Assembly (NCBI GenBank): GCA_034231615.1
Contig: CM067317.1
Span: forward strand, 17,560,264 to 17,624,263
DNA: 64,000 nt
Source of the DNA: Meghimatium bilineatum
Lineage: Eukaryota > Mollusca > Gastropoda > Stylommatophora > Philomycidae
Direction: 5' to 3'
Shown: positions 1-11,022 of the stretch, one piece after another
Layout: every line of letters begins with the position of its first letter
Position numbering within the stretch: the first letter of the stretch is position 1
The notes under the pieces: model-generated
The model's database searches: none
What the model was told of the DNA's origin: nothing
What the model saw: the letters and a program-made list of their open reading frames with translations, nothing else
Program-made: the position numbers and the translations under genes

Positions 1-189
1 CCAGCAGTTTGCAATTACCTTCTAATTAATTTGGATACGCAACTGCCCACGGCTAGAATTGAACAAGATATGCTGATAATCTATAATACAGAAGAAAATA
101 GATGCATATAATCTATATGCAGATGACCATAATACAATAGAGCTGAAAAGGCGTAGATCATTGACTTCATTGTACTCGGATTATCCCAT

Positions 190-245
190 ATGTAGTCCGT
201 CCTTCTCAACGAAGAGGCACGTACGGGTTCGATCCCGCCCCTGTC
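190..245 (+). repeat. tRNA-like SINE head fragment
   Basis: A good polymerase III B-box (gggttcgatcccg) is followed by a short C-rich arm, as in the TpsiC half of a tRNA. The matching A-box upstream is unclear and no full cloverleaf can be drawn, so this is more likely a SINE head remnant than a tRNA gene. Confidence 0.35.
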
Positions 246-429
246 TCATTGTGTACAGAAAAATTGATTACTTATGATATCTTGAGATTATCGATTGAAG
301 GTAACAAAGTTTCGTGTTAATACAACAGTCCACTTCTTTGAGAGAGATAGTAAATATAGGGAAACCAGAGCATTATGAAATCAATCCTCTACACATTATC
401 AAACTTTTGTTCTTAAGGGTTTATAAATA

Positions 430-720
430 TCATCATCGTTAAGCAATGAAGGTCGGCTGAAAAGGATATCCAATAGCCTCTGTCTTTTCGTTGGTGTTGT
501 ATTATTCCAGATTGAAACATGGCCATCTCGTAATGTTTCTCTCCCACTAGTATCTCTGCTTACCTCTTGCTCACATCCCCTTGACTCTCAAGTATTGTCT
601 TCAGCATGGTGTTATGACTTTTAATATGTCCTTAATATTTTATTTGTTTGATTTTTATTTGCTTTAATATTTCATTCTTCATTCGAAGAATTGTTAAAAC
701 CATTTTTTGTTTTCCTATTT
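430..720 (-). mobile_element. RT-B non-LTR retrotransposon 3' remnant (copy 1)
   Basis: This stretch aligns by eye with the better copies at 2545-2870 and 28955-29890. It shares the same order of blocks: the cctcttgctc segment, the cttgactctcaagta segment, and the aatatgtcct...attttatttgtttgat segment. On the minus strand these encode the C-terminal tail of a reverse transcriptase ORF. The frame here is broken and no protein is possible. It starts next to a catcatcatcgtt run, the usual position of this family's 3' end. Confidence 0.55.
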
Positions 721-780
721 TACCATGAACTATTCCCTATTTTTCTATATAAAAAATCGACACATAGCAATTATTAATGC

Positions 781-870
781 CGTAGGGTTGTGAGATGTTA
801 GCGATCTCACATTACAGTGGCGCTGCTGTATGTGGATGGTAGCCATCTCCTCTACTTCGAAATCTTTGCT
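781..870 (-). repeat. SINE-2 fragment (3' part, copy 1)
   Basis: It contains the diagnostic palindrome gtgagatgttagcgatctcac followed by a cagtgg...ggtagccatc...cctct block. The same block occurs at 43199-43298 (opposite strand) and at 62885-63130 (same strand, with a tRNA-like head). The head is missing here. Divergence from the other copies is visible at many positions. Confidence 0.6.
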
Positions 871-881
871 TATTAATGCTT

Positions 882-1090
882 ATCAATGAGACAGAGGAGT
901 TTGGGCGTTGGTCTCAAACTAGTGAGGCCCAGAGTTCGATCTCCGGTAAAGACTGTTATTTTTTCTGTCAGGGGGAATGATGATGTTTTTTCTGTCAATA
1001 GGAAAACCCATTATATACATCACGTGGTGACAGCAAGTACATGCGGCCAATATTGCACAGCTACAAATCCCTCATTGTAAATCCCTAACA
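882..1090 (+). repeat. SINE-3 copy 1, tRNA-like head
   Basis: A tRNA-like head (gggcgttggtctc A-box-like, agttcgatctcc B-box) is followed by a body with gtggtgacagcaag and catgcggccaatatt. The body blocks recur after tRNA-like heads at 18220 and 30895, on the same strand. The open frame of 64 codons across it has no meaning that I can see. Confidence 0.5.
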
Positions 1091-1121
1091 GAAACATGCA
1101 GCATCTTACAGTTTGACATTA

Positions 1122-1172
1122 ATATTCGACACCTGTGAAAGGGTTGTTCGACCCACAGGTTGAGAACCGCTG
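1122..1172 (-). mobile_element. Solo hAT-type terminal inverted repeat (SPIN/Charlie-like)
   Basis: Read on the minus strand from 1172, this begins cagcggttctcaacctgtgg and continues gtcgaacaaccctttcacag. Starting with CAG and the ggttctcaacctgtgggtcg core are characteristic of hAT elements of the Charlie/SPIN kind. I see no partner TIR in the preceding kilobase, so it is a solo end or a heavily deleted copy. The adjacent 8 bp (ggttaaac) would be the target duplication but have no visible mate. Confidence 0.6.
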
Positions 1173-1179
1173 GGTTAAA

Positions 1180-1731
1180 CGAAGATAACCAGTTTTGAAA
1201 TACTTAAATCCGGACCCGTTTGTAGAATAACATAAGGTTATGAATATACAGAAAGAAAATTTAAAAAAACTATACAGAACATCATTCAAGACCCTTATAA
1301 AAATCAGCGAAGTAAGATATAATTACTAACGCACAAACATTTTTATTTGAAGGCAAAGAAGAAGTGCAGATAAAAAGTAAAGAAATGTTGGAGAAATTAA
1401 GAAAGAAATAAATATTAAAGAAAATATAAAATGATGCTCCGTTATTAAATGAGAAAGATTAAGACTCATAACGAGAATACGCGCTGCACAAAATAAGAGT
1501 ATGGACAAATTTTCTTTTAAGAAAGTGAAGTTTAGCTAAACATTAAAAAAATGGAATATGCAGGAAAAAATTACGCGTGTAGAATTGCGTGGTTATCAAG
1601 ATATACACTTCGACAGCTTACAGGTGTAATTTTTCAAATTGGTAACACTTTCTGAGTCTCTGCTTAGTTGATTATCTGATAATTTAATTTGTGTCCATTT
1701 AATTAAATTGAATTTCAAGACGACATTAAGT
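1180..1731. other. Unassigned AT-rich spacer
   Basis: No gene, array or recognisable element. The short open frames here (60-69 codons, minus strand) are leucine/isoleucine-rich products of AT-rich sequence. Confidence 0.5.
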
Positions 1732-1739
1732 GCGTAGAG

Positions 1740-1935
1740 CATAGAATCCGAAAACTTGTTTGCCATGTAGACTACATTCCGATTTGTTTTTCCGTAGACC
1801 CCCACGCCCCACTACCCTGTCTGTCTAATATTGAATTTTCTTAAGCATATTAACTTCAAATGCGCTTTTGGCATGGACCCATGCTAGTCGAAATCTATCC
1901 TTGGGGGTTCATATAGAGCACTTTGGGAACCTATG
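1740..1935 (-). mobile_element. MITE-1, hAT-like non-autonomous element (copy 1, 196 bp)
   Basis: Both ends read inward as catagaatccgaaaacttg and (minus strand) cataggttcccaaagtg, an imperfect terminal inverted repeat. Flanking 8-mers are gcgtagag and gtttagag, 6 of 8 identical, which fits the 8-bp target duplication of hAT elements. The interior (attgaattttcttaa, attaacttcaaatg, catggacc, gtcgaaatc) aligns over its length with a second copy at 55414-55736. The strand is arbitrary. No coding capacity. Confidence 0.65.
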
Positions 1936-1943
1936 GTTTAGAG

Positions 1944-2168
1944 TAAAAATACAACCTATTAGTGTCGAACATGAAAAGAGCATCACTGCTAAAATAGTCA
2001 GGAACAATGTTTATTTCTGGCAACATAGATTGCATTTCTGCAAACTATACCGCTTGGTCTTTCTATGAAATCATCGAACGTGTTAGCGTTTCTTTTCTGA
2101 AAAAATTGCAAACATTTCTGTTGGTGTGTGTTCGTAAATGTCCTTATTTTTGCTGCATTTTTTCAGTG
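1944..2168. other. Unassigned spacer
   Basis: Overlapping short frames but no recognisable protein or repeat. Confidence 0.4.
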
Positions 2169-2459
2169 TTAGGGGCTGTCCATAAATTACGTGAATTAAG
2201 GGGAGGAAAAAGTAGCAACAAGTCAAAAGTTGACATCAACAATAGTAATTTTTTAGAACAATCAAATTATTTGAAATTTTAAAATATCTAAATACTTGAA
2301 AATAAGTATTTTAAACTTTTTTTTTTCTGCCAATATTTTTGATATAGTTAATCATAGCGAGGAGGGGATACATGAATTCTTGATAGTTGTTTCACAAAAG
2401 GTGAGAGAGTAAAAAAATTTAAATATACTGTTTACACATTTTACGGACAACCTCCCTAA
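2169..2459. mobile_element. MITE-2, ~290 bp, 'ggctgtccataaattac' termini
   Basis: The left end reads ttaggggctgtccataaatt. The right end on the minus strand reads ttagggaggttgtccgtaaa. These are imperfect terminal inverted repeats of about 25 bp around an AT-rich centre. The ggggctgtccataaattacgt type of end is common in animal MITEs. The target duplication is unclear, so the superfamily is left open. Confidence 0.55.
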
Positions 2460-2544
2460 TTAACTTTATGAACTATATACACGCAACTATTACTTATTGA
2501 CGGCTGGTTGAATGTTTGCTGATCTAGCGGACCATGAGCTCAAT

Positions 2545-2870
2545 CATCATCATCATCAAGTGCCATCTCCGCAACGAAGGTTGGCTGCAACGTATCTCCA
2601 ACATCTCCTGTCTCTTGTCTTGGTGGTGCACTCTGCTAGACTGTAACCTGTCCATCGTGTAATGTTACTCTCCCACTTGTATCTCTGCCTACCTCTTGCT
2701 CGCTTCCCTTTGACTTTACCCTCAAGTAAGGTCTTCAATAAGGTGTCATGTCTTTTAATGTGTCCAAAGTATTTTATTTGCCTGATCTTTATTTCTCTTA
2801 GTAGTTCTTTCTTCATATTAAGTGTTTTTAGCACCTCTTTATTTGTTTTCTTCTCTTTCCTTTGACCAAA
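2545..2870 (-). mobile_element. RT-B non-LTR retrotransposon 3' end (copy 2)
   Basis: The minus-strand frame 2834-2556 (92 codons) reads as the C-terminal tail of a LINE reverse transcriptase. It has IKYFGHIKRHD, then GKRARGRQRYKW, then WTGYSLAE and CWRYVAANLRCGDGT, with a stop right after. This arrangement (WFGH-like box, basic GKR-GR-QR-W box, R-WR end) is typical of several LINE clades. The upstream RT domain is absent. A catcatcatcatc run lies at the 3' end. It is one of four copies in the window, all on the minus strand. Confidence 0.8.
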
Positions 2871-3829
2871 TACAAGTTTACGATATGTACACGTGTTAGT
2901 GGTCTGCTATGCTGTTCTATATAAGGTGTTCCATTTACCTGGTCTTGAAGGGAAATCATTTTTCTGTTCTCATCCAGCTGGATATTCTAAGAGGTGGTGG
3001 TTAACAATTTGATTATATGGAGGACACCCTGTAGTGTGTTGTGGTTGTACTCCGATCAGGTGACTGCTAAGATGTACATTTTTGTGTGAATAGTCGGAAA
3101 ATTATACTTGATTCTTTCCTTCCCAAGAGTTTCTTCTTCTTCTGCGTTGGTTCTCAAGCTCCTGCAGATTAGCAGGATGTAGTCCAGGAATGCGTTTTGT
3201 TTCCTAGGAAGTTGATGCTTTGGGATTTCACTTGTCGTATATCTATAAGTTTCTCAGTTTCACATGGCTCATCTGTTTAGCAAAGTCTCATTTTCCACAA
3301 AATTCGACATAATTTTAATTGCATGACTTATTTATAGTGATATTTATGATATTTCTGTTACATGAATAAGTATTGTGTGATAAGTACAAGAGAATTCAGT
3401 GAATGAATATAAGAGAAATACGCCCTTGTGCTGTCGTGATCCGCCAGAGGAACGAAAAATAGTAAAAAAAAATATTTGCAAAACATGTGGCGATTAACGC
3501 AGGCAATTAACGAAGAGAAAGGATGTCGTGATGGCTACACAATCCTGTTAAATGTTAAGAGGATCATAGAAAAAGTAAGAAATAGATGCACAGAAATAAT
3601 AAATATGGAGTAAATCTCAGTCTGGAAAAGTTTGAAGTTTTATATTTCTTGTACACCTTTTTTGTGGAATCTGTGCTTATACAGAACACGCTTCCTTGTT
3701 TTATGGTTTCGTTCTTAAACTCTGCAGATTAGATTGATGTAATTCAGAATAACGAATACGCTGTGTCATGCAGTTTGGTAGCGACATATTCTTCTGCGAG
3801 CAGTCACTCAGACTTTGAGATGCAACACT
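2871..3829. other. Unassigned spacer with weak dispersed-repeat similarity
   Basis: No gene. Two stretches, near 3150-3195 and 3705-3755, resemble each other around a shared ctgcagatta core. They may be two decayed copies of one dispersed repeat. Confidence 0.35.
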
Positions 3830-3905
3830 AGAACACCCAACTCATTCCAACAACAGCTTAGTCGCCTTTTACACCACATATTGCAGATTAGTAGTATATT
3901 GGTAT
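3830..3905 (+). repeat. Fragment of a widespread dispersed repeat (ttagtcgcct motif)
   Basis: The segment cttagtcgccttttacaccacat matches, with small gaps, gttagtcgcctcttaccacat at 41275. I recognise ttagtcgcctcttac as the core of a transposon-derived repeat seen in many aquatic animals. The class is not decided here. Confidence 0.4.
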
Positions 3906-3974
3906 TTTTTTTATCTCCTTTCGTGCACTTATAATACATAAATTCAAAACACAATCTATAATCATGAATTGCTG

Positions 3975-4091
<117 letters not shown>

Positions 4092-4096
4092 GTAAC

Positions 4097-4866
4097 TATG
4101 GGTCGCAATACCGGACCCTTTTACCAAAACCGGTACTATCGATATTGAAGTTTACGGGTACCGAGATCGAAATATTTTCGACATTTTCGATACTTAGAGA
4201 AACTTTCGACGAGATTAGAGTTGACGAAGTATCAATGAAATATAAACATCAATTTGTTTAAAAAAACAAACAGTTAAAGTACATCAAAATTCGATCTTTA
4301 TTCGACTGTACCAATTACTTATTTGGCAATAATATGAAAACATTTACTTACCAATCCCGTACATTCCCGTCGCAACCCACTTCACTCGAGACTTACTCAC
4401 TACACATAAACAATATAAAAACTAAACTAAAAAAACGCATGCTTCGTACAAATGAAACAGAACAAACATCTAGTCCGTCGGTCGTGTCTCAGCAACAGAC
4501 TCAGGTAGACAAATACCAACCACTACTAATATGTATTACACATACCTACCACTACTAATAGTTATTACAAATACCTACCACTACTAATATGTATTACACA
4601 TACCTACCACTACTAATATGTATTACTTCGTTTGAGGGTTCGCTAATCACATAACTTATAGGCATGTTTATCTTTAAATACGGCATTGAAAGTTACATTT
4701 GGAAACTAAGAAAAGCGATTAATATATTTAGAAAATTAAGTTTCGAAAACAAAATATGTAGAAAATTCCGATTTTCATAAATCCAACCCCGGTATTTTGA
4801 AGCATCCGTTTTTAATCCGGTATCCCAGTATTTTCGAGAGCCGGGATCCCAGTTTGCGACCCCCTA
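4097..4866. mobile_element. MITE-3, ~770 bp hAT-like element with internal minisatellite
   Basis: The left end begins tatgggtcgcaataccgg and the right end, on the minus strand, taggggtcgcaaactggg with one extra g in the g-run. The TIRs are imperfect. Flanking 8-mers are atagtaac (4089-4096) and atagtaaa (4867-4874), 7 of 8 identical, as expected for a hAT-type 8-bp target duplication. Both ends are rich in ccggtacc/gggatcccgg motifs. The interior has no transposase and carries four units of a 29-bp minisatellite. Confidence 0.7.
4511..4626. repeat. 29-bp minisatellite inside MITE-3 (4 copies)
   Basis: The unit is ctactaatatgtattac plus a catacctacca-type remainder. Unit starts at 4523, 4552, 4581 and 4610 give an exact 29-bp period. 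The same unit forms the larger array at 6776-7008. Confidence 0.9.
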
Positions 4867-4874
4867 ATAGTAAA

Positions 4875-5217
4875 AGTACTATTAGTAATAGGAGGTGACA
4901 GTGAACACATTAAATGCAACAGAAGCAAAAGTAATAACTTTATTAATTATCAATTACATATTGCAATGAAGCGACTTGTAATGTATTCTAATAAACGTGT
5001 AGTCGATTTATGGTAATTGTAGAAGGTAGACACTTTCAGCAGACATATGTTTGTAGTTATTAATTCAGCCGTAATCGCACATAAACTACTTGTGCCTGAG
5101 TCATACACTGGAAGAGCATGCATCTATTACAAATTATTTCTATGCTTAGTAGATATGAGATGTGTGACTATTAAATGTTTGTGCTTCAGGTACATTATTT
5201 ATTATTACGAACTACTT
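4875..5217. other. Unassigned AT-rich spacer
   Basis: Nothing recognised. Confidence 0.4.
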
Positions 5218-5310
5218 TCATTACATTGTATTTAGCGGAACAATCGAGCGCCGAAACATGACAAGAGCAAGATGGGAGGTCAAATGCAATAACATCGTAG
5301 GACGCCGAAA
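5218..5310 (+). repeat. Dispersed direct repeat, copy 1
   Basis: Begins ttacattgtatttagcg and includes gcgccgaaacatgac and gatgggaggt...ggacgcc. A copy of similar length lies at 7152-7240 in the same orientation, roughly 80-85% identical by eye. The class is unknown. Confidence 0.55.
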
Positions 5311-6259
5311 TTCGGAAAATGTTTTAACAAAACGTGAGAAACGTATATTTGGTAGCTGAACAGACCTGGTTCAAATCTCGTCAACTGCCTTTTGATTGTG
5401 CACATAACCTTCAAATGATTCCCAATTATACTATTCAGACCCGAATTGAAGTAATTTAATGTAAAGTGAGAGCTTATTGAGGGCACCATAATTCCTCTAA
5501 GCAATATTTCGACAATGTCTCATGTGGGTCTGCGTGAGAAATACAGGTGCACTTAGTAGATCATAAAATAATAACATTTGGAAACTCATTTTTACATATT
5601 CTGTAATAAATACGTCATCAATAATAAAACTATTAAAGAAAAGAAAAATGTTCCATGAGTTACAGTTTGATCTCCGTGGGTAAGATTATCATGTGCAAGA
5701 AAGAGCTTACCACACCTGGACCGATAGTTGAATGTCCTTTATAGAAAGGTTTTAATTTAAACTATGATTAACACAATCATTATTTATTATCGTTATTGCA
5801 TGTGACCTGCGCACTGGCATCATACATATACATATTTATTGTGGTTTGATGAAAAGAGACAAGTTGAAGAGCAAGAAGAGTAGGGAAGACGATTAGACAG
5901 ACATAATAAACAGAACTCGGCGAGTATATACGAAATAAGTCATAACACACGAGGAAGAGCATTGAACAAACCAACAACACGGTGGAAGTACTATAAAAAA
6001 GATCCTGAATGAAGCAGATCTGCATTTCGTAATACAAATATTAGTATATCTTCTTAAACTCTACACACATTATATATGTTGCTTTAAGAGATATGTCTTC
6101 TGAAACTCTACATACGGTTCTATATGTTGCTTATATTAAGTATGTTTTCCTATTATTTCGTAAAACTACTCAAAATAAATACATATTTATTTTAAATATA
6201 TGTATAACAAAATATAAGTTACAATTTAACTTACATATTAACTTTAAATGTAATACACT
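5311..6259. other. Unassigned spacer with a possible tRNA-like B-box
   Basis: A ctggttcaaatctcg box near 5365 could belong to a decayed SINE head. No A-box or cloverleaf is convincing. No gene recognised. Confidence 0.3.
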
Positions 6260-6562
6260 ATGTTATCTGACATAGGATACAGCGAGATTAATAATACAAT
6301 CTCTAAAGTTGGGCAAGCATACTCAAGGTACGACCCGGAGATGCAGGTCGACCCAGAGATCCATGTGGAATTAACACTTGATGCTATGGAGTTGTACGCT
6401 ATACGTAGCTCTCTGAACAGGCAGCGTGACGCTTCGTTGAGAGAGGCAGTACATATTTCCCATATTATAAATGGAAACCGGTATAAAATGAAGTCAATCT
6501 TCTACGATTTTTACTTCTTTCTATGCTGTAGCAAAAGGACTGGCAGTAAATATGGTTTGTAA
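6260..6562 (+). CDS. Unidentified 100-codon open frame
   Basis: Unlike the other short frames in the window this one has balanced, charged, protein-like composition over residues 1-78 (for example MELYAIRSSLNRQ, DASLREAVHIS). The tail is low-quality (FYFFLCC). The RQ...REAVHI pattern faintly recalls segments found in transposon-encoded or GIY-YIG-type proteins, but I cannot name a family. There is no promoter, splice or poly(A) evidence. It is most likely a remnant exon or transposon ORF piece, and may not be coding at all. Confidence 0.2.
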   Translation: MLSDIGYSEINNTISKVGQAYSRYDPEMQVDPEIHVELTLDAMELYAIRSSLNRQRDASLREAVHISHIINGNRYKMKSIFYDFYFFLCCSKRTGSKYGL

Positions 6563-6775
6563 TGATTATACAATAGTTTATGTATGCAATGTTCTAGACA
6601 CACAATTATGAAATTATTATTGTTATTGATATAAAGTCGAACCGAAGTCAGATGTTTCGAGCCATTGCTGCAGCATACAATCGCAACACAACGAAACTGT
6701 TCTAAGAAATACATCCTGAAATTAGTTGATATATTATGCCGCTACAAGTGATAATAGTTACAAGTAAACTTATTA

Positions 6776-7008
6776 CAAATGCCTGCCATTTACCACTACT
6801 AATATGTATTACAAATACCTACCACTTCTAATATGTATTACAAATACCTACCACTACTAATATGTATTACAAATACCTGCCACTACTAATATGTATTACA
6901 AATACCTACTACTACTAATAGTTATTACAAATACCTACCACTACTAATAGTTATTACAAATACCTACCACTACTAATATGTATTACAAATACCTACCACT
7001 ACTAACAA
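6776..7008. repeat. 29-bp minisatellite (about 8 copies)
   Basis: Tandem units built on ctactaatatgtattac, period 29 (for example 6854 and 6883). It is the same unit as the array inside MITE-3 (4511-4626), 2.2 kb upstream, but here without recognisable MITE-3 flanks. Confidence 0.92.
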
Positions 7009-7151
7009 AATCAACTTCCTATTAATATTCTTTCATACGACAAAGGAGTTGATCAATATTTTGAGAAACACCGCTTTTAAATCATTGCTGCAAGAGGGAA
7101 ATAATCCACAGCACATAACGTTAGCAGTTTCTAGATGAGGTGTTTAACATT

Positions 7152-7240
7152 ACATTGTATTTAGCGAAAAAGTCGGCGCCGAAGCATGACTGGAGCAAGG
7201 TGGGAGGTAAAATGCAGTACACAACAAAGGACGCCACGAT
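7152..7240 (+). repeat. Dispersed direct repeat, copy 2
   Basis: Second copy of the repeat at 5218-5310 (ttacattgtatttagcg, gcgccgaagcatgac, gtgggaggt, ggacgcc). Both copies lie downstream of a 29-bp minisatellite block. Confidence 0.55.
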
Positions 7241-8298
7241 AAACATTCTAGGTAAATTTTTCATTAAACCAGTTATCAATTTTCTTCGTTACATATGTTG
7301 GAATTAAATATCCTGCCACTTAGCAGGACGCAGTCCAAATAGTGAGATGCCTACGGTACTGGTTTAGGGCAGTTCTGTGATATTTTCATCTTTCAGACCC
7401 ACGAATCTGAATCAAGCATGACATTTTTGGGCAGTTTTCCTTTCAACATCTTTTGTCAAAGTCAAATCATCCATAGTTGTGTCTTCTATATGATTCTGGG
7501 TTCCCCCCGCACAAAAGACATGCACTAGAGTTCTAAATATCTTTTTTATACATGTTTTGGGGGAACTTGAAATTATTGTAATTTTTTTCAGTAGCGAGAA
7601 GAATTCTCTAGACATCTGCGTTCTCCATCGTTATAATAATGTATTACACAAACATGAGTGACGTATTACCCGCATGTACCGTGTTACAATAAAATTGTTG
7701 CATTGTCAGTCATGGAACAGTAAAATGTAAAAAATACCCATTAAAAACAAAGATTATAGAGGGTCAAATTAAGAGATAGACTCAAATAACAATTTCAGAG
7801 AATTCATACCTGAAGTAAAAGTGTTGAAAACTAATTCCAACCGAGCTTCGATGACGAATCAACAACATATCTCTAGATAGAAGAGAATGCTACAGGATTA
7901 CGACGATATAGCAATGATTTGTTTTAAATGCAAACATTTCTTTCAGTTTACACAATGTATATAGACTATATAGCTAAACTGGTCACATGTTTTCAAGATG
8001 GTGTACCCAGTTTGACGAGTTTTCACCAGTATAGCTATACAACGTATAAGAAAACTAAGTCCTATAAAGGAACTACTAGAAATAATTGTTGTTACAATCC
8101 CTTGTAGTAATGTCGCGAATCCAGTAGCAACAGATCCGTGGAAGTAATGACATATCATATATATTAAGTACCATACATTGGATAAGAGAATAGGCGCGTT
8201 TTTGGAAGGAAAAAAATGTGTGTGGGGGGGGGGGATTTTGTGACGTTAATATCAGAATTAACTATTCACAGGAATCACAAATACAATGTCAACAGTTT
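7241..8298. other. Unassigned spacer
   Basis: No gene or clear element. A G-run of 12 or more lies at about 8223-8234. Confidence 0.4.
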
Positions 8299-8650
8299 TT
8301 CCAAATAAGTATAGCGCTCTTACTAAACAACTATACCACTCTTTCCAAATACGTATAGCGCTCTTACTAAACAACTATACCACTCTTTCCAAATACGTAT
8401 AGCGCTCTTACTAAACAACTATACCACTCTTTCCAAATACGTATAACGCTCTTACCAAACAACTATACCACTCTCTCCAAATACGTATAACGCTCTTACC
8501 AAACAACTATACCACTCTTTCCACATACGCATAGCGCTCTTACCAAACAACTATACCACTCTCTCCAAATACGTATAACGCTCTTACCAAACAACTATAC
8601 AACTCTTTCCACATACGCATAGCGCTCTAACCAAACAACTTATAGCCCTG
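8299..8650. repeat. 44-bp minisatellite (about 8 copies)
   Basis: The unit starts tccaaatacgtatagcgc and ends ctataccactctt. Unit starts at 8300, 8344 and 8388 give a 44-bp period. Later copies share paired variants (taacgctcttacc, cacatacgcatagc), suggesting block duplication. Confidence 0.93.
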
Positions 8651-9365
8651 TTAACAAACGCAGTATCAATATAAAAAAAGTCATCAGAAATTGTTGAGTA
8701 GAGCAGTTTCCAAATTATTTTTTTTTTGAAACTTGACTCCTTTTTGGCAAAAATATCCTTCTTTGCTTCTTCACTCCAGATTTTAAAAAAATTAATCAGT
8801 TCTTTGACTATTGCTTGTATGTTTTACCTGAATAAGTATCGTTGTTTATAGTCAAAACTTCAGTCTAATGTCTACGTGATATACATTTGGTATTATTTCC
8901 TCAATACTATCCACGTCTGACACTGATAAGATAGTGTTGGTAAAAAGATCGAACGTTTAATTCGATACATTTTGGTGTTCATTGAGATTGATGTTTCAAG
9001 ATTGAAGTAAGCCGATAATGATCGAACTCCCCCCCCCCCCACCCAAATGAGAAAAAAAACACTTCATATTCCCATGGGTTAGGAACCTCAAGTGTAGAAC
9101 CACAGGAGTATAGCGTCTTCTTTTTAGTTACAAGTCATTTCCTCATTTCACAATCATATCTGCTGTCAAGCTATTATGAACATATTATAATCCTAACACA
9201 CACATTCCATATTATATGGTGAGCTGAAAGCCTGGTGTTAAGAGAATGATCCAGTCGACTTATAATACAATAAAGAAATAATGAGTCCAGGTAAAAAAAA
9301 AACAAACAGGCCAGTTGTATATTTTAGTTGCGCAAAGATCCATGTCACTCGGTTTGAAACAGTGA
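8651..9365. other. Unassigned spacer
   Basis: Nothing recognised. A C-homopolymer of about 13 lies near 9029. Confidence 0.4.
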
Positions 9366-9535
<170 letters not shown>

Positions 9536-10635
9536 TATATATGACAATTGCTGATAACTATTTATTTACGATTCAAAGAATTTGGAATTCTCCAAAGATT
9601 ATGACATTTGAGGTGACGGTTATAAGAAGTTGGAGTAACAAGTGAGCTACAGGAACAATTAGCATGATTATATTCTTCGTTATGTGCTTGGAGAGATCGA
9701 ACATCAAGCTCCTATTGAATTGCCAAGAATACTGCAACATCCCTTCAAAATATTAAAATAGACATTTTAATCAGAAAAGGAATAGCCAAATATCAGAAGC
9801 AGTTTGCCATGAATAGTCATATGAAGCAAGATGCAATGAAGGTGTACAATCTATAGTTCATGTGATTGTTGAGGAAATATCACATAATCTAATATCACTA
9901 GTCTTGCTTAGTTTCAGACATAAATCTGTTAATTTCTGTGAATTAAGTGGTGCCAGATTAAACTCAGTGCATGCATTAAGGACGCCAGTGAAAAGTGAGC
10001 AAAGAATCGTAACACTGTTACATACTACGCATGTCAGAAATTACGCATATCACAAGGTAAATATGGAAGTTTTTTTTACGTAGATTTGGCTTCCATACTA
10101 GTCAGGGTCAAAGTGATTCAGAGGCTATGATAAAGTCGCGTGTATTAAGACGAAAGGCGCATCTATAGCAATTAAGCTGTAAACCAAGGCACATCAAATC
10201 TGTTCCCTGGACTACATCCTATTAAACTGCAGGAATTTGAGAATGAAAGCTGAAAAACGCGAAGAGTTAGACAGAAACACTAACCCGGAGCTGATGTCCA
10301 CTACGAAGCACAAAAAACCCCCCCAAAAAAACCACACAAAAAACACGTGACACAATGACGTTACTTCCCATTTTAGAGTATTCTTAACCGTATACATAAA
10401 CTACCTAATATTCAGGTTCATTCTGAGACAGTTATTTACATATATCTCTAATTTTTGTTATTTTATTATTAATTCTTAGTTGGTACAGTCACAGTACTGG
10501 GTTGTTTGTCATGTTTATTACATGTTGAATTCTTTTGAAGGTTTATATCTTTATTTAAATATTTTAGAACAAATTAAATAGTACGACTTTGATTTTCATA
10601 GATGTGCGGTTTCTTATATTCATTATGTTATGCTT
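9536..10635. other. Unassigned spacer
   Basis: No recognisable gene. The 73-codon frame near 9862-10083 and other short frames show no known motif. Confidence 0.4.
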
Positions 10636-10995
10636 AACAGTACCACTAGACAAGTACCAATATTAATCACATTTTTACTTCAAGTTAGACACGTACCAAT
10701 ATTAATTGCATTTTTACTTCAAGTTAGACACGTACCAATATTAATCACATTTTTACTTCAAGTTAGACACGTACCAATATTAATCAAATTTTTACTTCAA
10801 GTTAGATAAGTACCAATATTAATCACATTTTTACTTCAAGTTAGATAAGTACCAATATTAATCACATTTACACTACAAGCAAGACAAGTACCAACATAGA
10901 CCACATTTTCACATCAAGCTAGACAGGTACAAATATAAATAACATTTTTAACTGCAAAAGAGGCAATCACCAGCATAAATCACATTCTCACTTCA
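10636..10995. repeat. 39-bp minisatellite (about 9 copies)
   Basis: The unit starts caagttagacacgtacc and ends cacatttttactt, with 39-bp spacing (10681 to 10720). The 3' copies from about 10860 are progressively diverged. Confidence 0.92.
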
Positions 10996-11022
10996 ATGAT
11001 GCAACAATATAAATCTGAGACT

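Noticed and set aside
190-245. Functional tRNA genes at the B-box sites (190, 5365, 22185, 34722, 44195)
   Set aside because: None gives a full cloverleaf with paired acceptor ends. The heads are followed by SINE-like bodies or nothing.
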